A stretch of DNA of 64,000 nucleotides from Paenibacillus phyllosphaerae (GTDB lineage Bacteria; Bacillota; Bacilli; Paenibacillales; Paenibacillaceae). Positions within the stretch are counted from its first letter, which is position 1. Each line of letters opens with the position of its first letter. Where the stretch lies: the NCBI RefSeq assembly GCF_014192105.1, contig NZ_JACHXK010000001.1, forward strand, positions 372,001-436,000, given 5' to 3'. Both the position numbers and the translations under genes were made by a program. The notes under the pieces are model-generated. The model made no database searches, was not told where the DNA came from, and worked only from the letters and a program-made list of their open reading frames with translations. Positions 9,489-17,967 of the stretch are shown here, piece after piece.

Positions 9489-11018
9489 ATGACGGAACAA
9501 CGCATCGGCATTATAGATATTGGATCCAACTCCATCCGGCTGGTCGTCTATGAACGGACCGCCCATGGCGCGCACCGCGTCATCGACGGGAGCAAGCGCG
9601 CCGCCAGGTTGTCGGAGCTCATCGACGAGAACGGCAATGTGCCGGATCATGTCATCTCGGATCTGATCGACATGATGAACCATTTTCGCCTCATATGCGC
9701 CTACCACAATGCCGGTTATATCCGGGCAGTGGCGACAGCGGCCATCCGCAACGCCGCGAACCGCAGCGAGGTTATCGCGCAAATCGAGGCCGGTTCGGGC
9801 CTGACCATCGAGCTGCTAGGCGGCGAGCAGGAAGCGAGTTACGGCTTCCTCGGCATGATCAACTCGATGGATATCCGCGACGGCTTCTTGATCGATATCG
9901 GCGGCGGAAGCACGGAGGTGTCGCTCTTCCGCGACCGGACGCTCGTGCAATCGGTGTCGTTCCCGTTCGGCTGCGTGAACTTGTCCCGCCGTTTCGCTCC
10001 GAAGGGCATTCTGCAAGACGAGGACCTGAGGGCGCTTGAAGCATTCGTAGCCGAAGCCGTAAGCAAAGAACCGTGGCTCGCCTGGTCGCCGGGACTTCCG
10101 CTGGTCGGCGTCGGCGGCACCGTAAGAAGCCTGGGCAAGATTCATCAAGCCCACGTCAAATACACGTTCCAAAGCTATCACAACTACCCGATTCCCGGGC
10201 AGGATGTCGATCTGCTATTCGAGCAGATCCGCAAGATGCCGCTCGACAAGCGCCGCAAGCTTCCGGGCTTGTCCAAGGACCGCGTCGACATCATCGTGCC
10301 GGGCGTCGCGATCCTGCGCGCCTTGTTCCATGCGATGCGCGCCTCACATTATCTGGTCTGCGGCGCCGGCCTGCGGGACGGCCTGTTCTACGCGACGCGA
10401 TTCCCCAACCAGCCGAAGCTCCCAGATGTCCTGACGTACAGTGTCAGCAACCTTGCGGCCCTGCATCCGGCTGTCCCGAGGAAGCATGTCGCCGCGGTGA
10501 ACCGCTACGTGCTGCAGTTATTCGATGCGCTGTCGCCGCAATACCATCTGCCGGAACGGGCTCGGGTCTGGCTGGATACCGCCTCGACGCTGTTCCGAAT
10601 CGGCGCAAGCATCGACTATTACGATTACACGAAGCATACGTTTTATTTGATGGTGAATTCGCATTTGAGCGGTCTGTCCCATCGCGAGATGCTGCTGTGC
10701 GCGGGCACGGCGTCTTACAAAAGCAAAAACCGCGCCAAACTGCTCGCGGCTTCATTCAAGCCGATCCTCGATGAGCAGGACGTCACCTTGATCAGCATGC
10801 TCGGCTCCTTGCTTCAGCTTGCGATCGCCCTGGACCGCAGCGAAACCCAAGCCATCGAGCGCCTGACGATCGATGTCGATAACGGCAAGCTGCTGCTATG
10901 CGCAGAGCGCGCCGAAGGCCAGCTGGTCGTCGAGCACAAAGAGGTCGACGGGCTGGCCCATGAATTCAAGAAGATATGGGGGCTTGCGCCCCAATTATCG
11001 TTCCCGGGTTACCGGTAA
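9489..11018 (+). CDS. ppx: Exopolyphosphatase, Ppx/GppA family
   Basis: Releases terminal phosphate from polyphosphate, or hydrolyses pppGpp in GppA-like members. The 509 residues begin with the actin-like ATPase phosphate-1 motif IDIGSNSIRLVVYE (9-22). The phosphate-2 loop IDIGGGSTEVSLF follows near 137-149, then FPFGCVNLSRRF. The C-terminal third is HD-domain-like, as in long Ppx proteins. GGAGG lies 7 bases before the ATG. It faces ppk tail to tail and the two stop regions overlap by 10 bp, pairing synthesis and breakdown of the same polymer. Ppx and GppA activity cannot be separated by eye. Confidence 0.9.
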   Translation: MTEQRIGIIDIGSNSIRLVVYERTAHGAHRVIDGSKRAARLSELIDENGNVPDHVISDLIDMMNHFRLICAYHNAGYIRAVATAAIRNAANRSEVIAQIEAGSGLTIELLGGEQEASYGFLGMINSMDIRDGFLIDIGGGSTEVSLFRDRTLVQSVSFPFGCVNLSRRFAPKGILQDEDLRALEAFVAEAVSKEPWLAWSPGLPLVGVGGTVRSLGKIHQAHVKYTFQSYHNYPIPGQDVDLLFEQIRKMPLDKRRKLPGLSKDRVDIIVPGVAILRALFHAMRASHYLVCGAGLRDGLFYATRFPNQPKLPDVLTYSVSNLAALHPAVPRKHVAAVNRYVLQLFDALSPQYHLPERARVWLDTASTLFRIGASIDYYDYTKHTFYLMVNSHLSGLSHREMLLCAGTASYKSKNRAKLLAASFKPILDEQDVTLISMLGSLLQLAIALDRSETQAIERLTIDVDNGKLLLCAERAEGQLVVEHKEVDGLAHEFKKIWGLAPQLSFPGYR

Positions 11019-13072
11019 TTTTTCCAACGCGCAATATCTTTAGCGGCGAACTGGCTGCGCAGCGGCTGGCTTTCATCCTTCTGCCTGAGATACGTACCGT
11101 TTGGCGTCAGTTCACTGGATTTAACGTTATCCTGCAAATTCATCTCGATGATGTTCCGCATCACCTTGCGCAGATTCGGATCGAACACCGGACAGAGCAG
11201 CTCGATTCTGCGGGTCAAGTTGCGCGTCATCCAGTCCGCGCTGGACAGATAGACCTCTTCGTCGCCGCCGTTATGGAAGATCATGATGCGCGAATGCTCC
11301 AGGAAGCGGTCGACGATTGAGACGACGCGGATGTTCTCGCTTCGGCCGGGTACGCCTGGACGCAGGCAGCACACGCCGCGAACGATCAACTCAATCTGCA
11401 CGCCCGCTTGCGAGGCCTCGTACAGCTTATCGATCATCTCCTGATTCGATAAGCTGTTCATTTTGGCCACGATTCGTGCCGGCTTTCCTTCGGCCGCATG
11501 CGCTTTCTCCCGGTCGATCAGCCCGAACAGCTTATCCATCAGATCCGTCGGCGCAACGCCGAAAGCTTTCCATTCATAGGGCGAGGAATACCCCGTAATC
11601 TCATTGAACAGCGCAGACGCATCCGCGCCGATGACGGGATGCGAGGTGAATAGCCCAACATCCGTGTACAGTTTGGCCGTGTTGTCGTTATAGTTGCCCG
11701 TCCCGACATGCACATACCGCCGCAGCATCTGTTGCTCCCGTCGCACGACGAGCAGAATCTTCGCGTGGGTCTTGAGCCCGACCAGGCCGTAGACGACGTG
11801 ACAGCCCGCTTTCTCCAGCTGCCGTGCCCAAGCTATATTGCGCTCCTCATCGAATCTAGCCTTCAACTCCACTACCACGGTCACTTGCTTCCCGGCCTCG
11901 GCCGCCATTGCCAGCGCTTGAACGAGCGCGGACTGGCCGCTGACCCGGTACAGCGTCATCTTGATTGCCAGCACGTCCGGATCATGCGCCGCATCGGTGA
12001 CGAAGTCATTCACGGCTTCGAACGATTCATAAGGATGATAACAGAGTACATCCTGCTGCCGCAGCACGGCGAACATATCGTCGGAATGCTCGAATTCCTT
12101 CGGATAGACAGGCTCGATTCGCTCATATCGCAGTGCGTCATAGCCCGGCAGGGAGCCGGCAAACCGCATCAGGAAGCTTAAGTCGAGCGGGCCATCGATC
12201 TCGAACATATTGTCATCAAGCTCGAGCTCTTCCTTGAGCAATTGGAGCGCGTACGGGTGCATGCCTTTGTCATATTCGACCCGAACCGGAATCCCCCACC
12301 GTCTGCGGCGGAGCTCCTTCTCGATTTCTTCCAGCAAATCCTCTGCGCCTTCCTCGTTCAGCGTCAAGTCCGCATTGCGGGTTAAGCGGAACGGATGGAC
12401 GGCAATCGGGGTATAGCCGTTGAACAGCGTATTAATATGCCGCTCGATCAGCTCTTCGAGCAGGACGAACTCCATTTTCTTGCTGCCGTTCCGCACCGGC
12501 ACTGCGACGAAGCGTTGCAGAATCGAAGGCACCTGCACAATGGCGAAGAATGGTTCGTCATCCGGCGGCATATCATCTTTATCCAGCAGAACCGCCAGAT
12601 ACAGTTCCTTCGTATGCAACAGCGGGAACGGACGGCTCTGGTCGACGGCCATCGGGGTCAGTACCGGGAAGACAATATCGTAAAAATAATCGTCCACCGC
12701 TTTGGTCTGCGTCGCGTTCAGCTCCGACAGATCGCGGAAGCAGATTCCTTCTTTGGCCAGGCTGCGCATGACTTCGCGGAAGGTCTTATATTGGTCATGA
12801 ACCATATCGCTCGTGCGCTTGATAAGACGTTTCCATAAACCGGCCGGGGTATAGCCCGTGAAGTCCTTTTTCGTATAGCCCGCTTTCATCTGAGCTTGAA
12901 TGCCGGCCATACGCACACTCATGAATTCATCGAGATTGCTGGAAACGATCGATAAAAATTTGGCTCTCTCGAGCAGCGGGTTCGTCCCATCCTGCGCTTC
13001 TTGAAGCACTCTACGGTTAAACTCGATCCAGCTTAAATCGCGATTCACGTATTGGGGCAGCGGTCTATTCAT
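11009..13072 (-). CDS. ppk: Polyphosphate kinase 1
   Basis: Transfers the gamma phosphate of ATP onto a growing inorganic polyphosphate chain; usually a membrane-associated homotetramer. From the ATG at 13072 the protein has 687 residues, the usual length. H436 in GLKTHAK is the autophosphorylated histidine and H593 in LEHSRIM is the second essential one, matching E. coli H435 and H592. The open frame runs 30 codons further upstream, but the family begins at PQYVNRDLSWIEFNRR. AGGAGG lies 13 bases before the ATG; in-frame TTG and CTG codons lie closer, so a slightly earlier non-ATG start is possible. The upstream region carries two repeat families. Confidence 0.95.
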   Translation of the reverse strand: MNRPLPQYVNRDLSWIEFNRRVLQEAQDGTNPLLERAKFLSIVSSNLDEFMSVRMAGIQAQMKAGYTKKDFTGYTPAGLWKRLIKRTSDMVHDQYKTFREVMRSLAKEGICFRDLSELNATQTKAVDDYFYDIVFPVLTPMAVDQSRPFPLLHTKELYLAVLLDKDDMPPDDEPFFAIVQVPSILQRFVAVPVRNGSKKMEFVLLEELIERHINTLFNGYTPIAVHPFRLTRNADLTLNEEGAEDLLEEIEKELRRRRWGIPVRVEYDKGMHPYALQLLKEELELDDNMFEIDGPLDLSFLMRFAGSLPGYDALRYERIEPVYPKEFEHSDDMFAVLRQQDVLCYHPYESFEAVNDFVTDAAHDPDVLAIKMTLYRVSGQSALVQALAMAAEAGKQVTVVVELKARFDEERNIAWARQLEKAGCHVVYGLVGLKTHAKILLVVRREQQMLRRYVHVGTGNYNDNTAKLYTDVGLFTSHPVIGADASALFNEITGYSSPYEWKAFGVAPTDLMDKLFGLIDREKAHAAEGKPARIVAKMNSLSNQEMIDKLYEASQAGVQIELIVRGVCCLRPGVPGRSENIRVVSIVDRFLEHSRIMIFHNGGDEEVYLSSADWMTRNLTRRIELLCPVFDPNLRKVMRNIIEMNLQDNVKSSELTPNGTYLRQKDESQPLRSQFAAKDIARWKNYR

Positions 13073-13138
13073 ACAAATCAGCAATCCTCCTAGGCAAGCA
13101 ACGAGTATTAAAAGCCGGCGAATGCCGTATTCCCGTTT

Positions 13139-13172
13139 CTTACGATTGGGAACGCAAACCAATCACCGTAAG
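13139..13172. repeat. Interspersed motif GAACGCAAACCAATC, copy 1
   Basis: CTTACG at 13139-13144 pairs with CGTAAG at 13167-13172, and inside it GATTGG pairs with CCAATC around the loop GAACGCAAA, giving a compact two-step hairpin. The same CTTACGATT-NN-GAACGCAAACCAATC string recurs at 46875-46900, and a shortened form at 46802-46824. Confidence 0.75.
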
Positions 13173-13197
13173 GCTGTCGTATACTTTACGAAACATT

Positions 13198-13300
13198 CAA
13201 GGTGAAACGGCTCACGCCGTCTCGATGGCGCAGGCGCGTTTCATTCCGGAGAAATACAAGATGATTTATAAGCGTGTATTATAAATATTTGTATTTCAAG
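13198..13300. repeat. 100 bp hairpin repeat, third copy
   Basis: This starts CAAGGTGAAACGGCTCACGC and ends in the ATACAAG/CTTGTAT-type hairpin region seen in the tandem units at 6205-6406. The terminal stem has decayed (TTTATAA-gcgtgta-TTATAAA). It lies in the roughly 450 bp non-coding gap between ppk and ytvI, which otherwise holds the short hairpin motif at 13139 and the ytvI promoter region. Confidence 0.85.
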
Positions 13301-13454
13301 AAAGACATTCGTTCAGGATACCATATAATTACTACGACTACATAGTTATGGCAAACATAGGTCATGTCCCATTATGTGTCATATCTGTTCGCGAGATGTT
13401 AAGGGATTGTAAAAAGAACGTAAAGAAACCGAAAGCGTAACGATTTTGTCGGTT

Positions 13455-13484
13455 TTGGTCATGTCCGTCATCGAATGCTACAAT
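13455..13484 (+). promoter_or_regulatory. Candidate vegetative promoter of ytvI
   Basis: TTGGTC at 13455-13460 and TACAAT at 13479-13484 are separated by 18 bases and lie about 40 bp before the ytvI ATG. The -10 matches 5 of 6 consensus positions and the -35 matches 4 of 6. Confidence 0.45.
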
Positions 13485-13522
13485 CGGTATAGCTTTTCTC
13501 TTGATCAAAGGGGGCTTAGCTT

Positions 13523-14638
13523 ATGGATCGAACCACTTCGCGCCGGATCGGCCGCAGCCTGATCGTGCTGCTCGCCGCTTGCGTATTCGTCCTTTTGCTG
13601 ATATACGTAACGCCGCTTGTCTATCCGTTCATCATCGGCTGGCTGCTGGCCTACGCCATCAATCCGATCGTCAACATGCTGCACGCCAAATTGAAGCTGC
13701 CGCGCTGGATCGGCGTAACGCTGACCTTGCTGCTGTTCGTAGCGGCTATGCTAACGATCGTGTCTGCGCTCGTGACAAGGATCGTCGTCGAGATTATCCA
13801 CCTCTCCAAGTCGCTTAACACGACGATTGACTGGTGGCGGAATGAATTCGAACGGCTCGTCGCCAGGCCCGAAATTCAAGATTTGATCGACAAGCTAAGC
13901 ACCTTTTACAAGGAAAACCCGAATTATCAGGACACGATCAATTCGCGCATATCCGATACGGCCAATCTGGTCGCCTCCAAGAGCTCGGACTTGATTACCA
14001 CCATTCTGAACACGATCGTCGCCCTCATCTCCTCGCTGCCGAACGTCGCAACCATCCTGGTCGTCGTCCTGCTGGCTGCCTTCTTCATCAGCAAAGATTG
14101 GCAACGGCACAGCGTGAAAGTATCCAGCTGGTTCCCGGAACCGATCCTGAAGTCGACTTCGGCCGTCTGGAACGATCTGCAAAAAGCGCTATTCGGCTAT
14201 TTCCGAGCGCAATTCATTATGATCTCCATTACCGCGTGCGTCGTGACGATCGGCCTTCTCATCCTCCGTGTCGACTATGCGATCTCGATCGGCCTCTTGA
14301 TCGGCTTGGTCGATCTGCTGCCCTATCTTGGCGTCGGCGCCGCGATGATCCCTTGGATCGCCTACACGTTCATCTACGGCGATATATCGCTCGGGATCGG
14401 TCTGTCCGTCCTATACGGCGTCATTCTGATCGCCAGGCAAATGCTCGAGCCCAAAGTGCTCGCCAGCAGCGTCGGCCTTGATCCTCTGCCAACCCTAATC
14501 GCAATGTTCGTCGGGCTGAAACTGTTCGGCGTCTTCGGCCTTATCATCGGCCCCGTCTCGCTCGTAATCCTCTCTGCTATACATAAAGCCAATGTGTTCC
14601 GCGATCTATACCGTTATGTAATCAGAGGGGCCAAGTAG
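13523..14638 (+). CDS. ytvI: YtvI-like membrane protein, AI-2E exporter family
   Basis: A 371-residue polytopic membrane protein of the AI-2E/TqsA/PerM family. Paired N-terminal helices at about 13-50 and 65-85 are followed by a long charged soluble stretch (about 95-160), then four or more helices to the end. The late LEPKVLASSVGLDPLPTLIAMFVG and GVFGLIIGP segments are characteristic of the family. In Bacillus the gene next to fxsA and pyk is ytvI, annotated as a sporulation integral membrane protein, which supports the name. GGGGG lies 8 bases before the ATG. A second family member is encoded at 41002-42036. The transported substrate is unknown. Confidence 0.85.
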   Translation: MDRTTSRRIGRSLIVLLAACVFVLLLIYVTPLVYPFIIGWLLAYAINPIVNMLHAKLKLPRWIGVTLTLLLFVAAMLTIVSALVTRIVVEIIHLSKSLNTTIDWWRNEFERLVARPEIQDLIDKLSTFYKENPNYQDTINSRISDTANLVASKSSDLITTILNTIVALISSLPNVATILVVVLLAAFFISKDWQRHSVKVSSWFPEPILKSTSAVWNDLQKALFGYFRAQFIMISITACVVTIGLLILRVDYAISIGLLIGLVDLLPYLGVGAAMIPWIAYTFIYGDISLGIGLSVLYGVILIARQMLEPKVLASSVGLDPLPTLIAMFVGLKLFGVFGLIIGPVSLVILSAIHKANVFRDLYRYVIRGAK

Positions 14639-14645
14639 CCCCTCT
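14624..14645. terminator. Terminator between convergent ytvI and fxsA
   Basis: AGAGGGGC at 14624-14631 pairs with GCCCCTCT at 14638-14645 around a 6-base loop that contains the ytvI stop codon. The T-run is short (TTT), so it is a modest terminator. Confidence 0.7.
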
Positions 14646-14669
14646 TTGGCTGCGTACGGACAGGACGGA

Positions 14670-15062
14670 TTAAAATCTGCGGATGGTAAACTTCCCTTGT
14701 CCGATCCGTTTCTCGATGAAGCGGAAGATGAGCTTGCGGTAGAACGGACGCGTGAGCGGGAACAGTAACGTAATGCCTACGATATCGGTGAAAAAGCCCG
14801 GCATCAGCAGCATTAAGCCGCCGATCAGCACGCACAGGCCGTTGAGCATCGCATGACCCGGGGGCTGCCCGCTCTGCATCTGCTGCTGCACCTGCTGCAG
14901 CGCTTTGCGTCCCTCCAGCCGGGCCAGCTGCGCGCCGGCGAACCCGGTCAATAAGATGAGGCCGAACGTCGCCCAGCCGCCAATCTGATGGCCGACCTGA
15001 ATAATCCCCCACATCTCGACTGCAGGAATGATAATGATAGCTGCTATCAACCATTTGAGCAT
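14670..15062 (-). CDS. fxsA: FxsA-family membrane protein
   Basis: A 130-residue inner-membrane protein of the FxsA family (B. subtilis YtwI). In E. coli, FxsA overproduction relieves F-plasmid exclusion of phage T7; its normal role is unclear. Helices lie at about 2-22, 26-46 and 70-98, followed by a basic C-terminal tail (KLIFRFIEKRIGQGKFTIRRF). EGRKALQQVQQQMQSG after helix 2 is the typical cytoplasmic loop. The ATG at 15062 (MLKWLIAA) has GAGAGG at 9 bases; an ATG nine bases upstream abuts the site and is less likely. It lies 19 bp after the thioesterase gene and is likely cotranscribed with it. Confidence 0.85.
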   Translation of the reverse strand: MLKWLIAAIIIIPAVEMWGIIQVGHQIGGWATFGLILLTGFAGAQLARLEGRKALQQVQQQMQSGQPPGHAMLNGLCVLIGGLMLLMPGFFTDIVGITLLFPLTRPFYRKLIFRFIEKRIGQGKFTIRRF

Positions 15063-15081
15063 GCCGTTCATCCTCTCTTCG

Positions 15082-15558
15082 TTATCGGCTGACCTTGCCA
15101 AGTTCCGCATACAGCTCCGGCAGCGTCTTATCGAGCCGGCTTGGGCGGAAGTCGCTATTCACCCATACATGCTTCGTCCCGCCCCGTACCAGCAGTTCGC
15201 CAGGCGGCGTTCCTTCGCACAGCGATGGATATGTTGCCCCAGCCTCCACTCGCCTGATCTCGGATGCAAATGCAAGGCGAATCGGCGAGAACTCCTCCAC
15301 TGCCGTGCAGATCAGCAAGCAATCGTCGTATTTCGCAGGGAGAATAAACTTGCACGCCAGATCGACGACCGGCAGCAGCAATCCCTTCTCTTCAATCTCG
15401 CGGTAAGACATGCCGTAATGACGCACGAACTCGGTTCGCCCAATCTCGAACCAATTGACATAATTGCCATGGTAGACGACACCCATCTGGTCGGTCTCCT
15501 GGTACCGCACCCTGAGCGGATGAAGATGCCAGAGCGTGTTCGATCGATCTTGTTCCAT
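15082..15558 (-). CDS. Acyl-CoA thioesterase, 4HBT/YbgC family
   Basis: A 158-residue single hotdog-fold thioesterase, the usual length for YbgC/FadM-type enzymes, which hydrolyse acyl-CoA or acyl-ACP. RVRYQETDQMGVVYHGNYVNW carries the catalytic-region aspartate and the HGNYV turn that define the 4-hydroxybenzoyl-CoA thioesterase group. Starting at MEQDRSNT, GAGAGGA lies about 10 bases upstream; the longer open frame adds 28 unconserved residues. It sits between pyk and fxsA in the same direction, with a terminator separating it from pyk. The acyl substrate is unknown. Confidence 0.85.
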   Translation of the reverse strand: MEQDRSNTLWHLHPLRVRYQETDQMGVVYHGNYVNWFEIGRTEFVRHYGMSYREIEEKGLLLPVVDLACKFILPAKYDDCLLICTAVEEFSPIRLAFASEIRRVEAGATYPSLCEGTPPGELLVRGGTKHVWVNSDFRPSRLDKTLPELYAELGKVSR

Positions 15559-15643
15559 GAATCCACGTTCCTCTCTTGATTCCGGAGACATAGAGGCCGA
15601 AGTATAGGCGCGAAACTTATACTTTCCTTTATGTTGAAACAAA

Positions 15644-15672
15644 AGCGACGGTACCGCTTAGGTACCATCGCT
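15644..15672 (-). terminator. Terminator after pyk
   Basis: Arms at 15644-15655 and 15661-15672 pair over 12 bases with one mismatch around a 5-base loop. On the minus strand TTTTGTTT follows. Confidence 0.85.
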
Positions 15673-15714
15673 CTTGTTGTCTTTCCTTTGTATACGGCTG
15701 TAAAGAGCCTTGCG

Positions 15715-17466
15715 TTACATAACTTTCGCTTGGCCGGAATAGATCACGCCAACTTCGGCGTAGACCGTTACTTCTGCGCCGTCGTGAAGCACTTCGAGCG
15801 CATTCTCCACGCCGAGAATAACCGGGATACCCAGGTTCAGCGCTACGATTGCCGCATGGCTAGTCACGCCGCCTTGCTCGGTGATGACTGCCGCCGCTTT
15901 CTCGATCGCCGGCATATATTCTTTGTCGGTGGAACCTGTAACGAGGATCGAGCCTTCGGTCGTCTTCGCAATCGCTTCTTGCGGCGTGCGCGCAGTCACG
16001 ATTTTGCCCGTTGCGCTTTGCGTGCCGATGCCTTGGCCTTTCGCCAGCAGTTCGCCGATCGTGTGAATCTTGATCAGGTTCGTGGAACCGGAACGGCCCA
16101 CTGGTACGCCTGCCGTAATGATAACCGTATCGCCCAGCTTAACCATGCCGGAATCGATGCCGCCGCGAACCGCGATGTCGAACATTTCGTCCGTTGTCTC
16201 AGCAGATGTGCCTTTTACAGGCGTAACGCCCCATACGAGTGCCAGACGGCGCATCACTTGCTCAACAGGCGTAACCGCGATAACCGGCGATTTCGGACGG
16301 TACTTGGAGATCATGCGAGCCGTATAACCGCTCTCCGTCGAAGTAATGATCGCTTTGGCATTCAGATCCAGCGCGGAATTCGCTACCGCTTGGCTGATTG
16401 CTTCCGTTACCGTCGTTTGCTGCGCGTTCGCAAGCTTCGTGAAGATTTCACGATACTCCAGCGCGGATTCAGCGCGTACCGCGATGCGAGACATCGTCTG
16501 AACGGATTCAACCGGGTATTTACCGGCAGCCGTTTCGCCGGAAAGCATGATCGCATCCGTGCCGTCGAAGATCGCGTTAGCTACGTCGGAAGCCTCAGCG
16601 CGCGTAGGACGCGGGTTGCGTTGCATCGAATCGAGCATTTGCGTTGCCGTAATGACCGGTTTGCCGGCTTTATTGCATTTTTGAATCATCGTTTTTTGAA
16701 CGAGCGGCACTTCTTCCGCAGGAATCTCAACGCCGAGGTCGCCACGGGCTACCATCAGGCCGTCGGAAACTTCCAAAATCTCATCGAGGTTGTCCACGCC
16801 TTGTTGGTTCTCGATCTTGGAGATGATCTGGATGTGGGAAGCACCGTGTTTCTCGAGCAGTTCGCGGATCTCCAGTACGTCGCTGGCTTTACGAACGAAG
16901 GAAGCGGCGATGAAGTCGACGCCTTGCTCGATGCCGAATACGATGTCGTTCGCGTCTTTCTCGGTGATGCCTGGCAAGGAGATATGTACGCCTGGTACGT
17001 TAACGCCTTTCTTGCTCTTCACCGGACCGCTGTTGACGATGCGGCATTTGATCTCCGTGCCGTTGATCTCTTCAACCGTCAGGCCGATCAAGCCGTCGTC
17101 GATCAGAATGGAGGAACCCACGTTCACGTCTTGCGGCAGGTTCGTATACGTCACTGGCAGGCGGTCTTTCGTGCCGACGATTTCTTCTGTCGTCAACGTA
17201 ACTGTCTCGCCTTGAATCAGTTCGTACTCGTCTTGCAGCTTGCCCAGACGGATCTCAGGACCTTTCGTATCCAGCAGGATTGCGACTGTCTTGCCGAGCT
17301 CCTGGCTTGCTTGGCGGATGTTCTTGATCCGGCCGCCGTGCTCTTCGAAGTCACCGTGGGAGAAGTTCAGACGAGCGACGTTCATGCCCGCATTGATCAG
17401 TTTCTTCGTGTTCTCGAGCGACTCGCTGGACGGGCCGATTGTACAAACAATTTTTGTTTTACGCAT
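15715..17466 (-). CDS. pyk: Pyruvate kinase
   Basis: Last glycolytic step: phosphoenolpyruvate plus ADP to pyruvate plus ATP. About 583 residues from the ATG at 17466 ([15 protein letters not shown]). That is the long Bacillus form, in which the TIM-barrel, B and C domains are followed by an extra PEP-utiliser-like domain containing [36 protein letters not shown] is the active-site signature. An ATG 12 bases upstream is only 1 base from GGAGG, while the chosen one is 13 bases away; homology favours the latter. In Bacillus pyk follows pfkA, but here the upstream neighbour is a non-coding repeat and then accA, with no pfkA. Confidence 0.96.
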   Translation of the reverse strand: MRKTKIVCTIGPSSESLENTKKLINAGMNVARLNFSHGDFEEHGGRIKNIRQASQELGKTVAILLDTKGPEIRLGKLQDEYELIQGETVTLTTEEIVGTKDRLPVTYTNLPQDVNVGSSILIDDGLIGLTVEEINGTEIKCRIVNSGPVKSKKGVNVPGVHISLPGITEKDANDIVFGIEQGVDFIAASFVRKASDVLEIRELLEKHGASHIQIISKIENQQGVDNLDEILEVSDGLMVARGDLGVEIPAEEVPLVQKTMIQKCNKAGKPVITATQMLDSMQRNPRPTRAEASDVANAIFDGTDAIMLSGETAAGKYPVESVQTMSRIAVRAESALEYREIFTKLANAQQTTVTEAISQAVANSALDLNAKAIITSTESGYTARMISKYRPKSPVIAVTPVEQVMRRLALVWGVTPVKGTSAETTDEMFDIAVRGGIDSGMVKLGDTVIITAGVPVGRSGSTNLIKIHTIGELLAKGQGIGTQSATGKIVTARTPQEAIAKTTEGSILVTGSTDKEYMPAIEKAAAVITEQGGVTSHAAIVALNLGIPVILGVENALEVLHDGAEVTVYAEVGVIYSGQAKVM

Positions 17467-17478
17467 AACTATTTCCAT

Positions 17479-17967
17479 ACCTCCGCTAACTATTAACTTA
17501 TTTGTTGTTCCATACCACTAAACTTACACGATTCGACATCAAATGTAAAAGGCGCGGGCGTGAAAGGGCTTCGCCCTTTGGAACCCGCTTTTTTCGCCTC
17601 CCCCACCCCTCCAGCGGAGGGGATGCAAGGGCCTCGGCCCTCTGCACACCCAAAACTAGTGTCATTGTAACGCCGCCGTCTTCGATGTGTCCTTTCGAAT
17701 TAAGACTCGCGTTGTCCTGCGGACAAAGCTTAATGCCCGCTTCCATACGTGACGTTGTGCCTTGGGGAGGAAAACTGGGGCTTCGTGCGATCGAAGCTTA
17801 CATGTGCTGACCTTCGCTTGACGTCCTGCGCGGACACGCTTTACTTTTCTTTGAAGCTTCGCTTCGAGATCCACACAGCTTCACGATCTTCACAAACGGT
17901 TAACAATACCGTACGCGCGGCTAAGGCGCAGCCGTAGGTCGGATGCGCCTTCTTGAACTTAAGACCG
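17479..17967. other. Non-coding pyk-accA gap, where pfkA would be expected
   Basis: About 490 bp with no credible gene; the short open frames here are GC-rich and unconserved. It holds the structured repeat at 17597-17842. Near 17550-17590 there is also a GC-rich hairpin (AAGGGC-ttc-GCCCTT), and further palindromic segments lie to about 17945. Confidence 0.75.
17597..17842 (-). repeat. Multi-hairpin interspersed element, copy A
   Basis: Boundaries are approximate. It shares with copy B (40411-40737) a leading CCTCCCC segment and a CCCCTCC/GGAGGGG hairpin (17606-17622). It also shares the 18-base identity GCCGTCTTCGATGTGTCC (17675-17692), a TTGTCC/GGACAA hairpin (17712-17726), and TCGCTTGACGTCC followed by GGACACGCTTT (17814-17842). 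The hairpins stay in place while stem sequence and length differ. The strand is given by analogy with copy B, where the minus-strand reading ends near cotJ; true orientation is unknown. Confidence 0.75.

Noticed and set aside
15588-15630. AAGTATA...TATACTT inverted repeat upstream of the thioesterase gene as a fourth copy of the hairpin family
   Set aside because: Only the short palindrome resembles it; the GTGAAACGGC and GCGTTTCATTCC parts are missing.
15631-17496. 621-codon open frame on the plus strand opposite pyk
   Set aside because: It is the antisense shadow of pyk; Arg- and His-rich translation typical of GC-rich antisense frames and no family match.
17498-17746. Open frame of 82 codons on the minus strand inside copy A
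   Set aside because: It has no ribosome site, the composition follows the hairpin repeat, and the equivalent stretch in copy B is not homologous as protein beyond a few residues.
17597-17842. Group II intron or IS200/IS605 end as identity of the multi-hairpin element
   Set aside because: No domain V-like motif, no GUGYG start and no transposase; similarity is limited to having hairpins.
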